From the NCBI RefSeq assembly GCF_003670295.1, contig NZ_QXJG01000007.1, positions 1-64,000 on the forward strand: DNA of 64,000 bases. The letters are read 5' to 3'. The notes below the pieces were generated by a model. That model searched no databases, was not told where the DNA came from, and was given only the letters and a program-made list of their open reading frames with translations. The translations under genes and the position numbers were made by a program. Numbering within the stretch: position 1 is the stretch's first letter; every line of letters starts with the position of its first letter. Below, one piece after another: positions 52,854 through 61,738 of the stretch. This DNA comes from Helicobacter burdigaliensis (lineage in GTDB: Bacteria > Campylobacterota > Campylobacteria > Campylobacterales > Helicobacteraceae).

Positions 52854-54934
52854 ATAGGTTTTACATAGTCGCTTAAAATCTCTTTGACTAATCCACCAAA
52901 ATTGATTTTAAGGCGAATCTCTTTGCCATTTTGTGTAATTTCTACAATCCTTCCCATTCCTAAGATTTTATGGCTCACACAATCTCCTTTGCGGAAGCTA
53001 GAATGAGTTGCTAAAGGGGTTTTGGCAATGGAAGTGGGTTTGCCATAAACTCCGCATTCTTTTAAAAAACGAGAGGGAGGTAAATTTGCTTCCTTGCCTC
53101 TAAAGAATCTTGAATCGCTAAAGCTTAAATAAAGCTCTTTTTTAGCGCGCGTAAAAGCAACATAGCCTAATCTTCGCTCTTCTTCTAAACTACTATCTTC
53201 TTTTATCATAGGGAAGAATCCTTCTTCTAAACCGATAATAAAAACATAATCAAATTCTAACCCTTTGCTAGAATGCACACTCATACAGGAAACCCCATTA
53301 ATCCCTTTGCTTTTATTGCGTTCTTCTAAATCTTCTTGATCGCTTTTTAAGGCTAATTCATTCAAAAAGTCTTCTAGCTCCATAAAGGGATTTTGCTTTA
53401 AATATTCATTATAAAGTCCATAAAATTCCTCAATATTACCTATTCTATCCACTTCATCATTGTTGTTAGAGAAAGATTGACAAAGCCCGATCTGCTTTTC
53501 AAATTCATCTAAAAAATTCTTTTCTTTAAAAGAATATTCTTGCAAGGCTTGTAGCTTTTTAAAAAGCTCTTGTATTGTATTATAGGCTTTTTTGCCGATG
53601 ATTTCTTGAAGTTCTATATCGTTTTGAAAAAGGCTAAAAATACTGCATTTTTGCATAGTTGCTCTATTTTGTAGCTTTTCTAAAGTAGTCTTGCCAATCC
53701 CCCTTTTGGGTTTATTGATGATTCTAAGAAGTGAAAAATCGTCCTCTAAATTAATTAAAACTCTAAAATAACTAAGCACATCTTTGATTTCACTGCGTTC
53801 ATAAAAGCGGATTGTGCCAATGAGTGTATAAGGGATATTTTCACGATTAAAGCCTTCTTCTAAAGAGCGTGAAAGTGCATTTAAGCGGAATAAAATTGCA
53901 ATATCTTTAGGATCTACCCCTTTTTCAAAAAGGGATTTAATGATTTTAGAGAGAGCCGCAACTTCTTCTTTTGCGTTAAAGGATTGCAATACTTTTATGG
54001 GTGTTCCGTCCTCTTTTGTGCTTTTTAGATTTTTACCCAAGCGTTCTTTATTGTGGCTTATGAGCTTATTTGCAGCATCTAAAATAGATTTTGTAGAGCG
54101 ATAGTTTTCTTCTAGTTTGATACTTTTTGCATTTTTAAAATATTTGGTGAAGTTTAAGATATTTTCTATTGTAGCTCCTCTCCAGCTATAAATGCTTTGA
54201 TCATCATCGCCTACGACGCAAATATTATCATGGGTAGTGCAAAGGTGTTTTAAGAGCAAATATTGCACATAATTGGTATCTTGGTATTCATCTACCATAA
54301 TGTATTGATATTTTTGACTAACTTCTGTGGCAATTTTTGGAAAATTTTCTAAAATTTCTAAAGGGAGAAGCAATAAATCATCAAAATCCACTCTATTATT
54401 TTGTAATAAAAATTCTTGATACTTATTATAAACTTTGGCAATGTGTTGATAAGTATCATTATTGGCAAAATTTATTGCATCTTTTGGAGAAATTTTGGAA
54501 TTTTTCATTCTTGAGATTTCACTTGTTAAAAGTGGCAGTGGAGCGATGTTTTGATTGAATTCCTTTAAAATTTTTTTAGTATCATCACTATCTAAGAGGA
54601 CAAAATTTGCCTTTCTTTCTAAAAGATGTATATAAAATTTTAAAAAAAGTAAGCCAAACTTGTGAAAAGTGCATAATAATGGGGGGTGTGAGCTTTTGTT
54701 TTCAATTAAATTTAATGCTCTTTGTTGCATTTCTTGAGCGGCTTTGTTGGTAAAGGTAAGCGTTAAAGTGCTTGCAGGCGGGATTCCAACCTCATCGATT
54801 AAGTATGCAAGGCGTGAAGTGATGGTTTTAGTTTTTCCACTTCCAGCACCTGCTAGGATTAAAAGCGGTCCATCAATAGTTTTTATGGCTTCTTGTTGGC
54901 TTTTGTTAAGTTTATTTATGTAATTTATGTCCAT
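52850..54934 (-). CDS. uvrD: UvrD/PcrA-type DNA helicase
   Basis: The 694-residue superfamily 1A helicase acts in nucleotide excision and mismatch-type repair. It has the Q-motif region (LNKSQQEAI), Walker A AGAGSGKT (28-35), TFTNKAAQEM, Walker B VDEYQDTN, GDDDQSIYSWRGA, LEENYRS and the late VSCMSVHSSKGLEFD and VAFTRAKKEL. The C-terminal tail (KGDCVSHKILGMGRIVEI) is the RNA-polymerase-binding Tudor-like piece found in PcrA. The UvrD/PcrA choice is not certain. Confidence 0.94.
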   Translation of the reverse strand: MDINYINKLNKSQQEAIKTIDGPLLILAGAGSGKTKTITSRLAYLIDEVGIPPASTLTLTFTNKAAQEMQQRALNLIENKSSHPPLLCTFHKFGLLFLKFYIHLLERKANFVLLDSDDTKKILKEFNQNIAPLPLLTSEISRMKNSKISPKDAINFANNDTYQHIAKVYNKYQEFLLQNNRVDFDDLLLLPLEILENFPKIATEVSQKYQYIMVDEYQDTNYVQYLLLKHLCTTHDNICVVGDDDQSIYSWRGATIENILNFTKYFKNAKSIKLEENYRSTKSILDAANKLISHNKERLGKNLKSTKEDGTPIKVLQSFNAKEEVAALSKIIKSLFEKGVDPKDIAILFRLNALSRSLEEGFNRENIPYTLIGTIRFYERSEIKDVLSYFRVLINLEDDFSLLRIINKPKRGIGKTTLEKLQNRATMQKCSIFSLFQNDIELQEIIGKKAYNTIQELFKKLQALQEYSFKEKNFLDEFEKQIGLCQSFSNNNDEVDRIGNIEEFYGLYNEYLKQNPFMELEDFLNELALKSDQEDLEERNKSKGINGVSCMSVHSSKGLEFDYVFIIGLEEGFFPMIKEDSSLEEERRLGYVAFTRAKKELYLSFSDSRFFRGKEANLPPSRFLKECGVYGKPTSIAKTPLATHSSFRKGDCVSHKILGMGRIVEITQNGKEIRLKINFGGLVKEILSDYVKPI

Positions 54935-55085
54935 AAAAGGCCTTATAATGATTATTTTTATAAATTATATCTAAAAGCAGTAAAATTTCCTTGATAAGTT
55001 TTTAAAATTGTGTTAGTATTAAGTGTATCTTATAAAAATCTTATAAAGATGGAGCAAAATTATGGAAGCATACTAAGGAGATAAA

Positions 55086-55997
55086 ATGCTAAGTGATTTT
55101 ACAAAACTACAAACTTTTATGATAGTTGTTAAAGAGAAAAGTTTTTCTAAAGCCTCTTCAAAGCTTGGAATTTCACAACCTGCTGTAACCCAACAAATAA
55201 AATTTATCGAGCAATATTTTAATACTAAAGTAATTAATCGTAAAAGAAATGGTATTCAGCTAACGCGGGATGGGGAAAATTTGTTGATAGTGGCTCAAAA
55301 AATTGAGAAATTTATCGCCTTGCAACAAAAAGAAATGATGAAGACAATTAAAAGAGATGATAGAATTAAAATTATGAGTTCTTATACAATTGGAAATTTT
55401 TTATTGCCAAAATGTATTGATGAAATCAAAGAAGAGGTATATTCAAATATTGATTATAGTGTTAATACATCAAAAGAAGCCATTGAAGGATTGTTAAATA
55501 AAACTTGCGATTTGGCTTTGGTAGAATCTATGATAAATAATGATAATATTGTATATCGTGAGTGGGTAGAAGATGAATTAGTTTTAGCATCAACTAGTCA
55601 GCTTCCACGACTTATTAGAAGAGAAGATTTGTATTCGCATAAGTGGTTAATTTTAGCCCCTAGCACACAAACTTCTCTTGTTATTCAAGATTATTTAGAA
55701 AAATTAGAATTAGATAAAGATAAGCTTAATATTATAGGAGAATTTGATAGCTTTTTAGAGATTAAAAAGAATATACTCAAGATGAAGGAGAAGCATGGAG
55801 GGGATTTGATGACTTTCTTGCCTTATTTGCATATTAAAGATGAATTGCAAGCAAGAGAGCTTTTTACTACTAAAATTAGAGGCTTAAAGTGTAAAAGAAA
55901 GCTTTATGTGGCTAGTTTAAAAGAAAGACGCAATGATGCACTTATAGAAAATATTAGTGATTATATTGTGTTTAATACAAAAGTGGCTTTGCATTAA
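55086..55997 (+). CDS. LysR-family transcriptional regulator
   Basis: The 303-residue protein has the N-terminal winged helix of LysR regulators (FMIVVKEKSFSKASSKLGIS, then QPAVTQQIKFIE) and a C-terminal two-lobed effector domain (from about residue 90, IKIMSSYTIGNFLLP). AAGGAG precedes the ATG by 6 bases. The divergent neighbour is uvrD and the convergent one a metalloprotease, so the target operon is not obvious. The effector is unknown. Confidence 0.92.
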   Translation: MLSDFTKLQTFMIVVKEKSFSKASSKLGISQPAVTQQIKFIEQYFNTKVINRKRNGIQLTRDGENLLIVAQKIEKFIALQQKEMMKTIKRDDRIKIMSSYTIGNFLLPKCIDEIKEEVYSNIDYSVNTSKEAIEGLLNKTCDLALVESMINNDNIVYREWVEDELVLASTSQLPRLIRREDLYSHKWLILAPSTQTSLVIQDYLEKLELDKDKLNIIGEFDSFLEIKKNILKMKEKHGGDLMTFLPYLHIKDELQARELFTTKIRGLKCKRKLYVASLKERRNDALIENISDYIVFNTKVALH

Positions 55998-56674
55998 GCC
56001 TTAAAAACTTCTAAAAACAACGATAAAGAAAAGGGATTGCAACTAAGATAGCTGTGAATCTCTTTTGGATTGTTGTCAAATTTTCTTACAAAATTCCAAA
56101 ATTCTTCTTTATGGTGTGGAAACTTTAAATGTGCTAATTCATGGATTATGATTTTATCAATAATATGTTTTTTTAAAAATACTAAGCGGTAGCTAAAACG
56201 CAAAGATTGAGTGGCTTTAGTGCAACTTCCTAGTGTTTTAGTGGCACTTGTATAAGAGATTTTAGCAGGAAAAAGCTCTAATCTTGCACTAAGAGTTTCT
56301 AGGCTTTTTGCAATATAGAGTTTTAGCTGTGTAGAGTAAAATTTTTTAAGTATTTTGGTTTCTTGATGAAAGATGAAGTCTTGCCAAATTTCTTGTAGAT
56401 TTTTTTCTTGCAAATTGTCAAAATCTATCCATTCACCAAAAAGGTAAATTTTATTCTTTAAAAGTTCTTTTTTAAAACCCTCTTTTTTGGATAAAAGGAG
56501 AGAGGATTGTTCTTTAATCCACTCTTCATTTTGTAAGATAAAATTTAAACATTCTTTTTTGCTAGTATATTTTGGGGCACTAAGGTGGAGAAAAGTGGGG
56601 GATTTTAGATGAAGACGCAGGGATTTATAGTTTTTACTTTTTATAATTTTTAAAGTAAAGTTTTCTAAAATCAT
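55994..56674 (-). CDS. YgjP/DUF45-type metallopeptidase
   Basis: The 226-residue protein carries the zincin motif H178-E-x-x-H182 followed by H188 (HELAHLKFPHHKEEFW), as in YgjP and SprT-like proteins. The family's usual R-W-G-S-C segment appears as KTLGSC (about 146-151), so the Arg-Trp is altered. No signal peptide is present, so it should be cytosolic. It overlaps the periplasmic gene upstream by 4 bases and the LysR gene end by 4 bases. Confidence 0.8.
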   Translation of the reverse strand: MILENFTLKIIKSKNYKSLRLHLKSPTFLHLSAPKYTSKKECLNFILQNEEWIKEQSSLLLSKKEGFKKELLKNKIYLFGEWIDFDNLQEKNLQEIWQDFIFHQETKILKKFYSTQLKLYIAKSLETLSARLELFPAKISYTSATKTLGSCTKATQSLRFSYRLVFLKKHIIDKIIIHELAHLKFPHHKEEFWNFVRKFDNNPKEIHSYLSCNPFSLSLFLEVFKA

Positions 56675-57873
56675 AAGGGTTCAAAGCGGTTTTGTTTTGC
56701 TTTTAAAAGCATAATTTCATATTGCACTTGATGGTTTTTTATTCTTTCTTTAAAGTATCTTTTAGCATTTGGAATCTCTTTTGTGTAAAAATGCTCCAAT
56801 CCAAGTGCAGTGCTATAACTAATCCAGTCATAAGAAAGATTGCTATGCAATAGTTGCATTTCTTCAATAAATTGCGAAGGAAGTGGCATAATAGAGTTTG
56901 CAAGAATCATATTTTTTCTATCGCGGTTTTGTGTAAGTGATAGGAAGGAAGGGTGGTAATTAATCTGTGTAGAATAGGTGCTAAAGGGTTCAATATCATT
57001 ATAAGTGATTTGAGAAAGAATAATGCTAGAGTTTGTAACAGGGGTATTTAAAAAGATTCTAGAGCCATTTAGCGTGGATTTTAGGCTTTTAATTTGTTTG
57101 TTTAGGTTTTGAGTGTCCTTAGAGCTAAAAGGGGTAGAAAAAAGTAAATTAGGATTATGAAGTTTTGTGTATTCTTGAATCTTTAATCCCACATAACTTG
57201 TATCATAGAAGCTTATAGCATTTACTTCAGGATTTAAAGAAGAAAGGGTTTTTATTTGTTCTTCATAGCTAATTCCGCCAAAATTTAAATGAGGGGAGGG
57301 AGAATCTATTTGGCTAATATGAATGCTTGGAATGTAGATTTCAAGATCAGTAGGGATTTGATTTAGAGTTTGTGTGCCATTTTGAGTAAAAATTGCAATG
57401 ACTTTCATAAAGCCTTTGGCTTTAATTTCTTCTAAAGATTGAGTTATGTTTTCAAACTCTTCTCCTTTGCTATCAAAAACCTCAAAATTAAAAGGATTTT
57501 TTTGGCTTAAAAGATAGGCTAAAATTGTGTTTGAAGCAGAAAGAGAGTAGCGTCCTATGGTTTGACGGGGTATTAAAAGGGCAATTTTGAAAGTGGGTTT
57601 AGATGTAAAATAAGGAAGATTTGTGATATTTAATTCTACTAAAAGCCCTTGAAGCAACTCTAAAAGTGAATTTGTTTTGTTGTTGTCGTTAATATTTGCA
57701 ATAAAAGAAAAAACAAGACCTTTTTCATAATAATCTTTAAGACAGCTGCTAGAGCAATATTTTGTTTCTAAATTGATTACTTCGCCCTCAGGTAAAGGAA
57801 GAGGGGAGAGATATTGACTTTTTGCAAAGACTAAATAAGGAAATAAAAAAAGAATAAAAAATAATTTTTTCAT
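56671..57873 (-). CDS. periplasmic binding-protein-like protein, function unknown
   Basis: The 400-residue protein has a signal peptide (about 1-18, ending L-V-F-A-K) and then a type-1 periplasmic-binding-like pattern: FKIALLIPRQTIGRYS, SNTILAYLL, FNFEVFDSKGEEF and a middle VIAIFTQNGTQTLN. This resembles LpoA-like or branched-chain-amino-acid-binding-like folds, but no transporter is adjacent. It overlaps the UDG-like gene and the metalloprotease gene by 4 bases each, so three unrelated proteins form one operon. Confidence 0.65.
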   Translation of the reverse strand: MKKLFFILFLFPYLVFAKSQYLSPLPLPEGEVINLETKYCSSSCLKDYYEKGLVFSFIANINDNNKTNSLLELLQGLLVELNITNLPYFTSKPTFKIALLIPRQTIGRYSLSASNTILAYLLSQKNPFNFEVFDSKGEEFENITQSLEEIKAKGFMKVIAIFTQNGTQTLNQIPTDLEIYIPSIHISQIDSPSPHLNFGGISYEEQIKTLSSLNPEVNAISFYDTSYVGLKIQEYTKLHNPNLLFSTPFSSKDTQNLNKQIKSLKSTLNGSRIFLNTPVTNSSIILSQITYNDIEPFSTYSTQINYHPSFLSLTQNRDRKNMILANSIMPLPSQFIEEMQLLHSNLSYDWISYSTALGLEHFYTKEIPNAKRYFKERIKNHQVQYEIMLLKAKQNRFEPL

Positions 57874-58508
57874 AAATATCCTTTAAGGGTTAAAAATTCC
57901 TTGTGGGCTTGTGTTTTTAAAGAAGGTTTTTTGATTAAATCTCCCAAAGAAAAAGTGGGAAAGAGCAGGTAATCTTTCCATTTTAAGATTTTACCTTGCA
58001 CTCTTTTATAGTCTTCCCCATCTTCACTGATAGCAAAATATGCTTCTTGCCCTAAAATTACAATAATTTTAGCATTGCAAAATTCAAGTTGCTTATGCAC
58101 AAATCCCATACACAAATTAAGAGAATCTCCTCTGTTTTGAATAGCTATATCACATTTTAGCAAAGAAAGTATAGAAACTTCTTTAAGAGAGAGTAAAAAA
58201 ACTTTTGTAATGATATTGTATAGCATTACAGCCATATTAGAAGAGAAGCGTAGATTAGAATCTAAAAGGGGTTGCATACTTAAAAAGACAATTTTTGAAT
58301 CAGGATTGCAAATGCCAAGATTTGGAGTTGAAAGTCTTTGGGGGCAGAGTTCGCATTTTTGTATAAGAAAATCAAGTTCTTTTTGGGAGCGGATAGAGTT
58401 TGCAAAATTGCTTTTTGGCACTAAAAAATTAGGATTTATAAAATGATAATCTAAAGATTGTAATAGATAAAGTTTTTTTAATTCTAGAGCTAGGCGAAGT
58501 TTTTGCAA
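57870..58508 (-). CDS. uracil-DNA-glycosylase-fold protein with Fe-S cysteines but altered catalytic motif
   Basis: The 212-residue protein follows the family 4/5 uracil-DNA glycosylases. Cys52-x2-Cys55 (KCELCPQR), Cys119 (LLKC) and Cys133 after an N-R pair fit the [4Fe-4S] ligands, and IIVILGQEAY fits the late strand. The catalytic GEAPG-type loop is replaced by FLSMQPLLD, and the following F-x-G-x-A-G is lost, so glycosylase activity is doubtful. The start is TTG, with AAGGA 9 bases upstream. It is first in the three-gene minus-strand unit ending at 55994. Confidence 0.7.
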   Translation of the reverse strand: MQKLRLALELKKLYLLQSLDYHFINPNFLVPKSNFANSIRSQKELDFLIQKCELCPQRLSTPNLGICNPDSKIVFLSMQPLLDSNLRFSSNMAVMLYNIITKVFLLSLKEVSILSLLKCDIAIQNRGDSLNLCMGFVHKQLEFCNAKIIVILGQEAYFAISEDGEDYKRVQGKILKWKDYLLFPTFSLGDLIKKPSLKTQAHKEFLTLKGYL

Positions 58509-58602
58509 AAAATTATATCCTTATTTTGTAAATTATATTCTAATTATACAAAAAAACTCTCAAGAAACATTTTAAGAATAAAAATTAAAAAGTTAAAATT
58601 AA

Positions 58603-58619
58603 TGGAATAATTTTTGCTT
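58603..58619 (+). promoter_or_regulatory. sigma-54 promoter of the EF-hand protein gene
   Basis: TGGAA (58603-58607) and TTGCTT (58614-58619) have exactly 10 bases between GG and GC, the same geometry as the flgG2 promoter in this window. It lies 62 bases before the start codon at 58681. Confidence 0.8.
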
Positions 58620-58680
58620 GTTTTATTGCAACAAAAGGAATTAAAAGTTTATGCAAGGAACGCTTTAAAAAGGAATAAAA

Positions 58681-60093
58681 ATGTATTATGTGAATGCAAA
58701 AGGAGGTTATAGCTCCTATATCAATGGCGTAGAGTTTTCTAAAGAAACACAACAGGCATTAGCATCAAGAAATGATGAAAATAGGCGTTTAAGCACAACT
58801 TCAAGTCAAGATGAAACTTTTGAAAAACAAAGGTTGATAGAAGAAGCAATCGCACAGCTAAAGCAAACAGGAAGCGTGAGTGCAGAGATTGCTTCTAAAG
58901 TGGATGTGGAAAGTATTAAAAAAAGCTTAGAAGATCAAACACAAGGCGAATCGAGTGCATTATCTATGATAGGTGAAGGAAAGAGTGAAGAAGCAACAAA
59001 AGCAAACATTAAAGACGCACAAGGCCCTACACCTATGGGATTAAATCCAAGTTTGGATTCTAAAGGAAATGCAGCACTTTCACAATTTGTTCTAGGCAAA
59101 CTAAAAGATGATGGAGAATCGCAAAAAGCAAAAGAAGATATTAAGCGTTCTTTGCAAAATGAAGAACAGGTTTCAAAAGGAGAAGGTGTATCAAAAGGTG
59201 AAGCAGAAGGGATAAGATGGCTTGATAAAAACCTAGTAGATTCCACTTCTAGCAAACCAGAATCTATAAGCGAAGAAATTAAAAATGCTTTTAATCCCCT
59301 AGAAGAGGACAAGCAAAGCGAGCAAGCACAAAATACTATAAGTTTTGTAGATGAGGTAAGTGGTAAAAAGGTTAATATTCCTCTAACAGAAGAGAATGCA
59401 AAAAAATTAAAAGAAAAATTTGGTTCTTTAGAAGAAGCAGGAGAGTATATTAAAGGGTGGTATTATGAAGCAGCCTATTCTTCAGGATATTTAGAGGCTG
59501 ATAAAGATGGAGATGGTAAGATTAGCACCGAAGAGGGCATTCATCTAAAAACACTTGTTTCTTTGAAAAATGGTGAGACGCATTCAGTAGCAGAGAGAAT
59601 CCCAGGGGGCGAGGAGGCTCAAAAGAAATTTTTAGAGGAAGTGGGATTTATTGATAATATAGCAGATTATATTAACCACAATATTGAACGCGATACAAAT
59701 TTAGATGGAAGCTTGAATCTAAAAGAGCTTATGGGAGAAGATGGAGAGATTACTCTTTTTAGAACAGGTGGGGAAGATTCAAACACCATAGATGTGTTTG
59801 TACTAAAAATGTATAGTTTTGATGTGGGGAGTTCTTTAGATGATATTTTCGTTAATATGGGTAAAGATGCTCTAAAAACACAAGAAGAAAATCAAGACAA
59901 GAACCAAGAAGATAATAGCGAGGCAAAAAGTGAAGAGGAAATTGCAGCCATCAAAAATGCAGAATTGCAAAAATGGTTGCAATTAGCCAAGCAAAAAGAC
60001 GACGAGAATTATCTCAATTTACTAGATGAAGCAAAAAAAGAAGAATTGCTAAAAAGCGATACAATTTTGCAAAATCTATTAAAGAGCGCTTAG
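58681..60093 (+). CDS. sigma-54-controlled double EF-hand protein, function unknown
   Basis: The 470-residue, acidic, low-Cys protein has no signal peptide and no membrane helix. Two complete EF-hand loops bind calcium in the family: D274-K-D-G-D-G-K-I-S-T-E-E285 and D338-T-N-L-D-G-S-L-N-L-K-E349. The N-terminal 200 residues are polar and disordered-looking. The C terminus has a helical Lys/Glu-rich part. Its only visible promoter is sigma-54 type, so it should be expressed with rod and hook genes and could be a secreted or scaffold factor for the flagellar export apparatus. I know no named homologue. Confidence 0.75.
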   Translation: MYYVNAKGGYSSYINGVEFSKETQQALASRNDENRRLSTTSSQDETFEKQRLIEEAIAQLKQTGSVSAEIASKVDVESIKKSLEDQTQGESSALSMIGEGKSEEATKANIKDAQGPTPMGLNPSLDSKGNAALSQFVLGKLKDDGESQKAKEDIKRSLQNEEQVSKGEGVSKGEAEGIRWLDKNLVDSTSSKPESISEEIKNAFNPLEEDKQSEQAQNTISFVDEVSGKKVNIPLTEENAKKLKEKFGSLEEAGEYIKGWYYEAAYSSGYLEADKDGDGKISTEEGIHLKTLVSLKNGETHSVAERIPGGEEAQKKFLEEVGFIDNIADYINHNIERDTNLDGSLNLKELMGEDGEITLFRTGGEDSNTIDVFVLKMYSFDVGSSLDDIFVNMGKDALKTQEENQDKNQEDNSEAKSEEEIAAIKNAELQKWLQLAKQKDDENYLNLLDEAKKEELLKSDTILQNLLKSA

Positions 60094-60111
60094 TAAGATT
60101 ATATATTTTAA

Positions 60112-60145
60112 GTATTTTAGAAGAAGATAAAAACTTCTAAAATAC
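60112..60145. terminator. 12-bp inverted repeat between convergent genes
   Basis: GTATTTTAGAAG (60112-60123) and CTTCTAAAATAC (60134-60145) are perfectly complementary around a 10-base loop. It lies between the ends of the EF-hand gene and the small minus-strand gene and could terminate both transcripts, though the U tracts are short. Confidence 0.55.
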
Positions 60146-60149
60146 AAAC

Positions 60150-60362
60150 TTATTGTTTGTTAAATTGAATGACAAACTTATTGTTTTTTACAATTATGGG
60201 GTAAAGTTCTTTTGTGTTAAGATCAATCAAAAAACATTCTTCACCATTTTCAAGGGAGTGGCGTTCTTTGGGATAAAGGAGCAAGCGACGCTCCACTTCC
60301 TCTAAATCCTCACACAAAGCACTTAGGCCAAACATTACAAGTTTATAAGAAAACTCTTCCAT
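60150..60362 (-). CDS. small acidic protein downstream of malic enzyme
   Basis: The 70-residue protein (MEEFSYKLVMFGLSALCED at the start) is soluble and acidic, has one Cys, and has no domain I recognise. It begins 1 base after the malic enzyme stop, so it is translationally coupled. A role in the same pathway is possible, but nothing in the sequence shows it. Confidence 0.65.
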   Translation of the reverse strand: MEEFSYKLVMFGLSALCEDLEEVERRLLLYPKERHSLENGEECFLIDLNTKELYPIIVKNNKFVIQFNKQ

Positions 60363-60363
60363 A

Positions 60364-61599
60364 TTAATCTAAAGAAGTAATTCTTGCAACACCACTATCA
60401 ATAGCGGCTTTTGCTACTGCATTAGAAACAAATTCACACAATCTTGGATCAAAAGGTGAGGGGATAATGTATTCTTTGCTAAATCCACATTCTCTTTTGT
60501 GAATGCTCTCTAGTTCCTTTTTAATCTCTTGTGGAATTTGCTCTCTTGCTAAGTCTGCTAGAGCATAGGTAGCTGCTAGCTTCATTTCTTCATTGATACA
60601 TCTTGCTCTTGCTTTTAATGCACCTTTAAAAATATAAGGGAATCCTAAAACATTATTGATTTGGTTTGGATAGTCGCTTCTTCCTGTGGCGATGATAGCA
60701 TCAGGACGCACTTCTCTTACAATCTTTGGGCTAATTTCAGGAATAGGATTGCTCATAACAAAAATCATAGGATTTTCATTCATACCTTCAATATCTTTTG
60801 CTTCTAAAATATCAGCTCGTGATAGCCCTAAAACCACATCCGCTCCATCTAACGCTTCCTTGTAGCTATTAATTTCTCTATCTACAATAAATTCTTTTTT
60901 AAATCCGGTAAGATTATCTTTTCTATGAGTGGTAATAGCACCCTTGCTATCAAACATTACAATTTCTTTTGCACCGAGTGCTTTGGCAATTCTAGCACAA
61001 GCAATTGCCGCACCTCCAGCACCTAAAACAACAATTTTTAAATCTTTAATCTCTTTGTTGGCTAGTTTAGCACCATTGATAATCCCGGCAGCTGAAATAA
61101 TCGCCGTTCCATGCTGGTCATCATGCATAATAGGAATGTTTAGAATCTCTTTTAAACGCGTTTCAATATAAAAACATTCAGGCGCTTTAATATCTTCAAG
61201 ATTGATACCGCCAAATGTAGGAGCGATCGCCCTTACAATATCAATAAATTTATCAGGATCGTTCTCATCCACTTCAATATCAAAAGCATTAATGTTTGCA
61301 AATTTTTTAAAAAGGACAGCTTTGCCCTCCATTACAGGTTTTCCAGCAAGTGCGCCGATATTTCCTAAGCCTAAAACAGCAGTTCCATTTGAGATTACTG
61401 CAACTAGATTGCTTTTTGAAGTGTATTCATACGCACTATAAGGATCTTTTTGGATTTCTTTGCAAGGCACAGCAACGCCTGGAGAATAAGCCAAAGATAA
61501 GTCGTATTCATTGTTTAATGGAGTGCGTGGAACGACTTCTATTTTACCACCTTGATGATAGGGGAGGGATTGCGGGTAGGTTTGCTTTAAATCTTCCAT
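60364..61599 (-). CDS. maeB: malic enzyme (malate dehydrogenase, oxaloacetate-decarboxylating)
   Basis: The 411-residue enzyme decarboxylates malate to pyruvate with NAD(P). It has [31 protein letters not shown] with the catalytic Lys, the metal-site MHDDQHGTA and the nucleotide loop [11 protein letters not shown]. It is the short form without the phosphotransacetylase domain of E. coli MaeB. A TATAAT box on the minus strand lies at 61614-61619. The family symbol could equally be given as mez or sfcA-like. Confidence 0.92.
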   Translation of the reverse strand: MEDLKQTYPQSLPYHQGGKIEVVPRTPLNNEYDLSLAYSPGVAVPCKEIQKDPYSAYEYTSKSNLVAVISNGTAVLGLGNIGALAGKPVMEGKAVLFKKFANINAFDIEVDENDPDKFIDIVRAIAPTFGGINLEDIKAPECFYIETRLKEILNIPIMHDDQHGTAIISAAGIINGAKLANKEIKDLKIVVLGAGGAAIACARIAKALGAKEIVMFDSKGAITTHRKDNLTGFKKEFIVDREINSYKEALDGADVVLGLSRADILEAKDIEGMNENPMIFVMSNPIPEISPKIVREVRPDAIIATGRSDYPNQINNVLGFPYIFKGALKARARCINEEMKLAATYALADLAREQIPQEIKKELESIHKRECGFSKEYIIPSPFDPRLCEFVSNAVAKAAIDSGVARITSLD

Positions 61600-61613
61600 A
61601 GGGGGAAACCTTA

Positions 61614-61619
61614 ATTATA
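61614..61619 (-). promoter_or_regulatory. -10 box of malic enzyme gene
   Basis: TATAAT on the minus strand lies 15 bases before the start codon, with AAGG 9 bases before the ATG. The resulting leader would be very short, so the true promoter may be further upstream. Confidence 0.35.
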
Positions 61620-61738
61620 AAATTTTGAAAGGAATTTAAGCAAAAAAAAAATAAAAGCTTGGTTAAAGCCACTTAAAATTTTATTAAAATTTTATAGGAT
61701 TTGAAAGAAAGTTACACTATAAAGCAGTTAAATAAACT

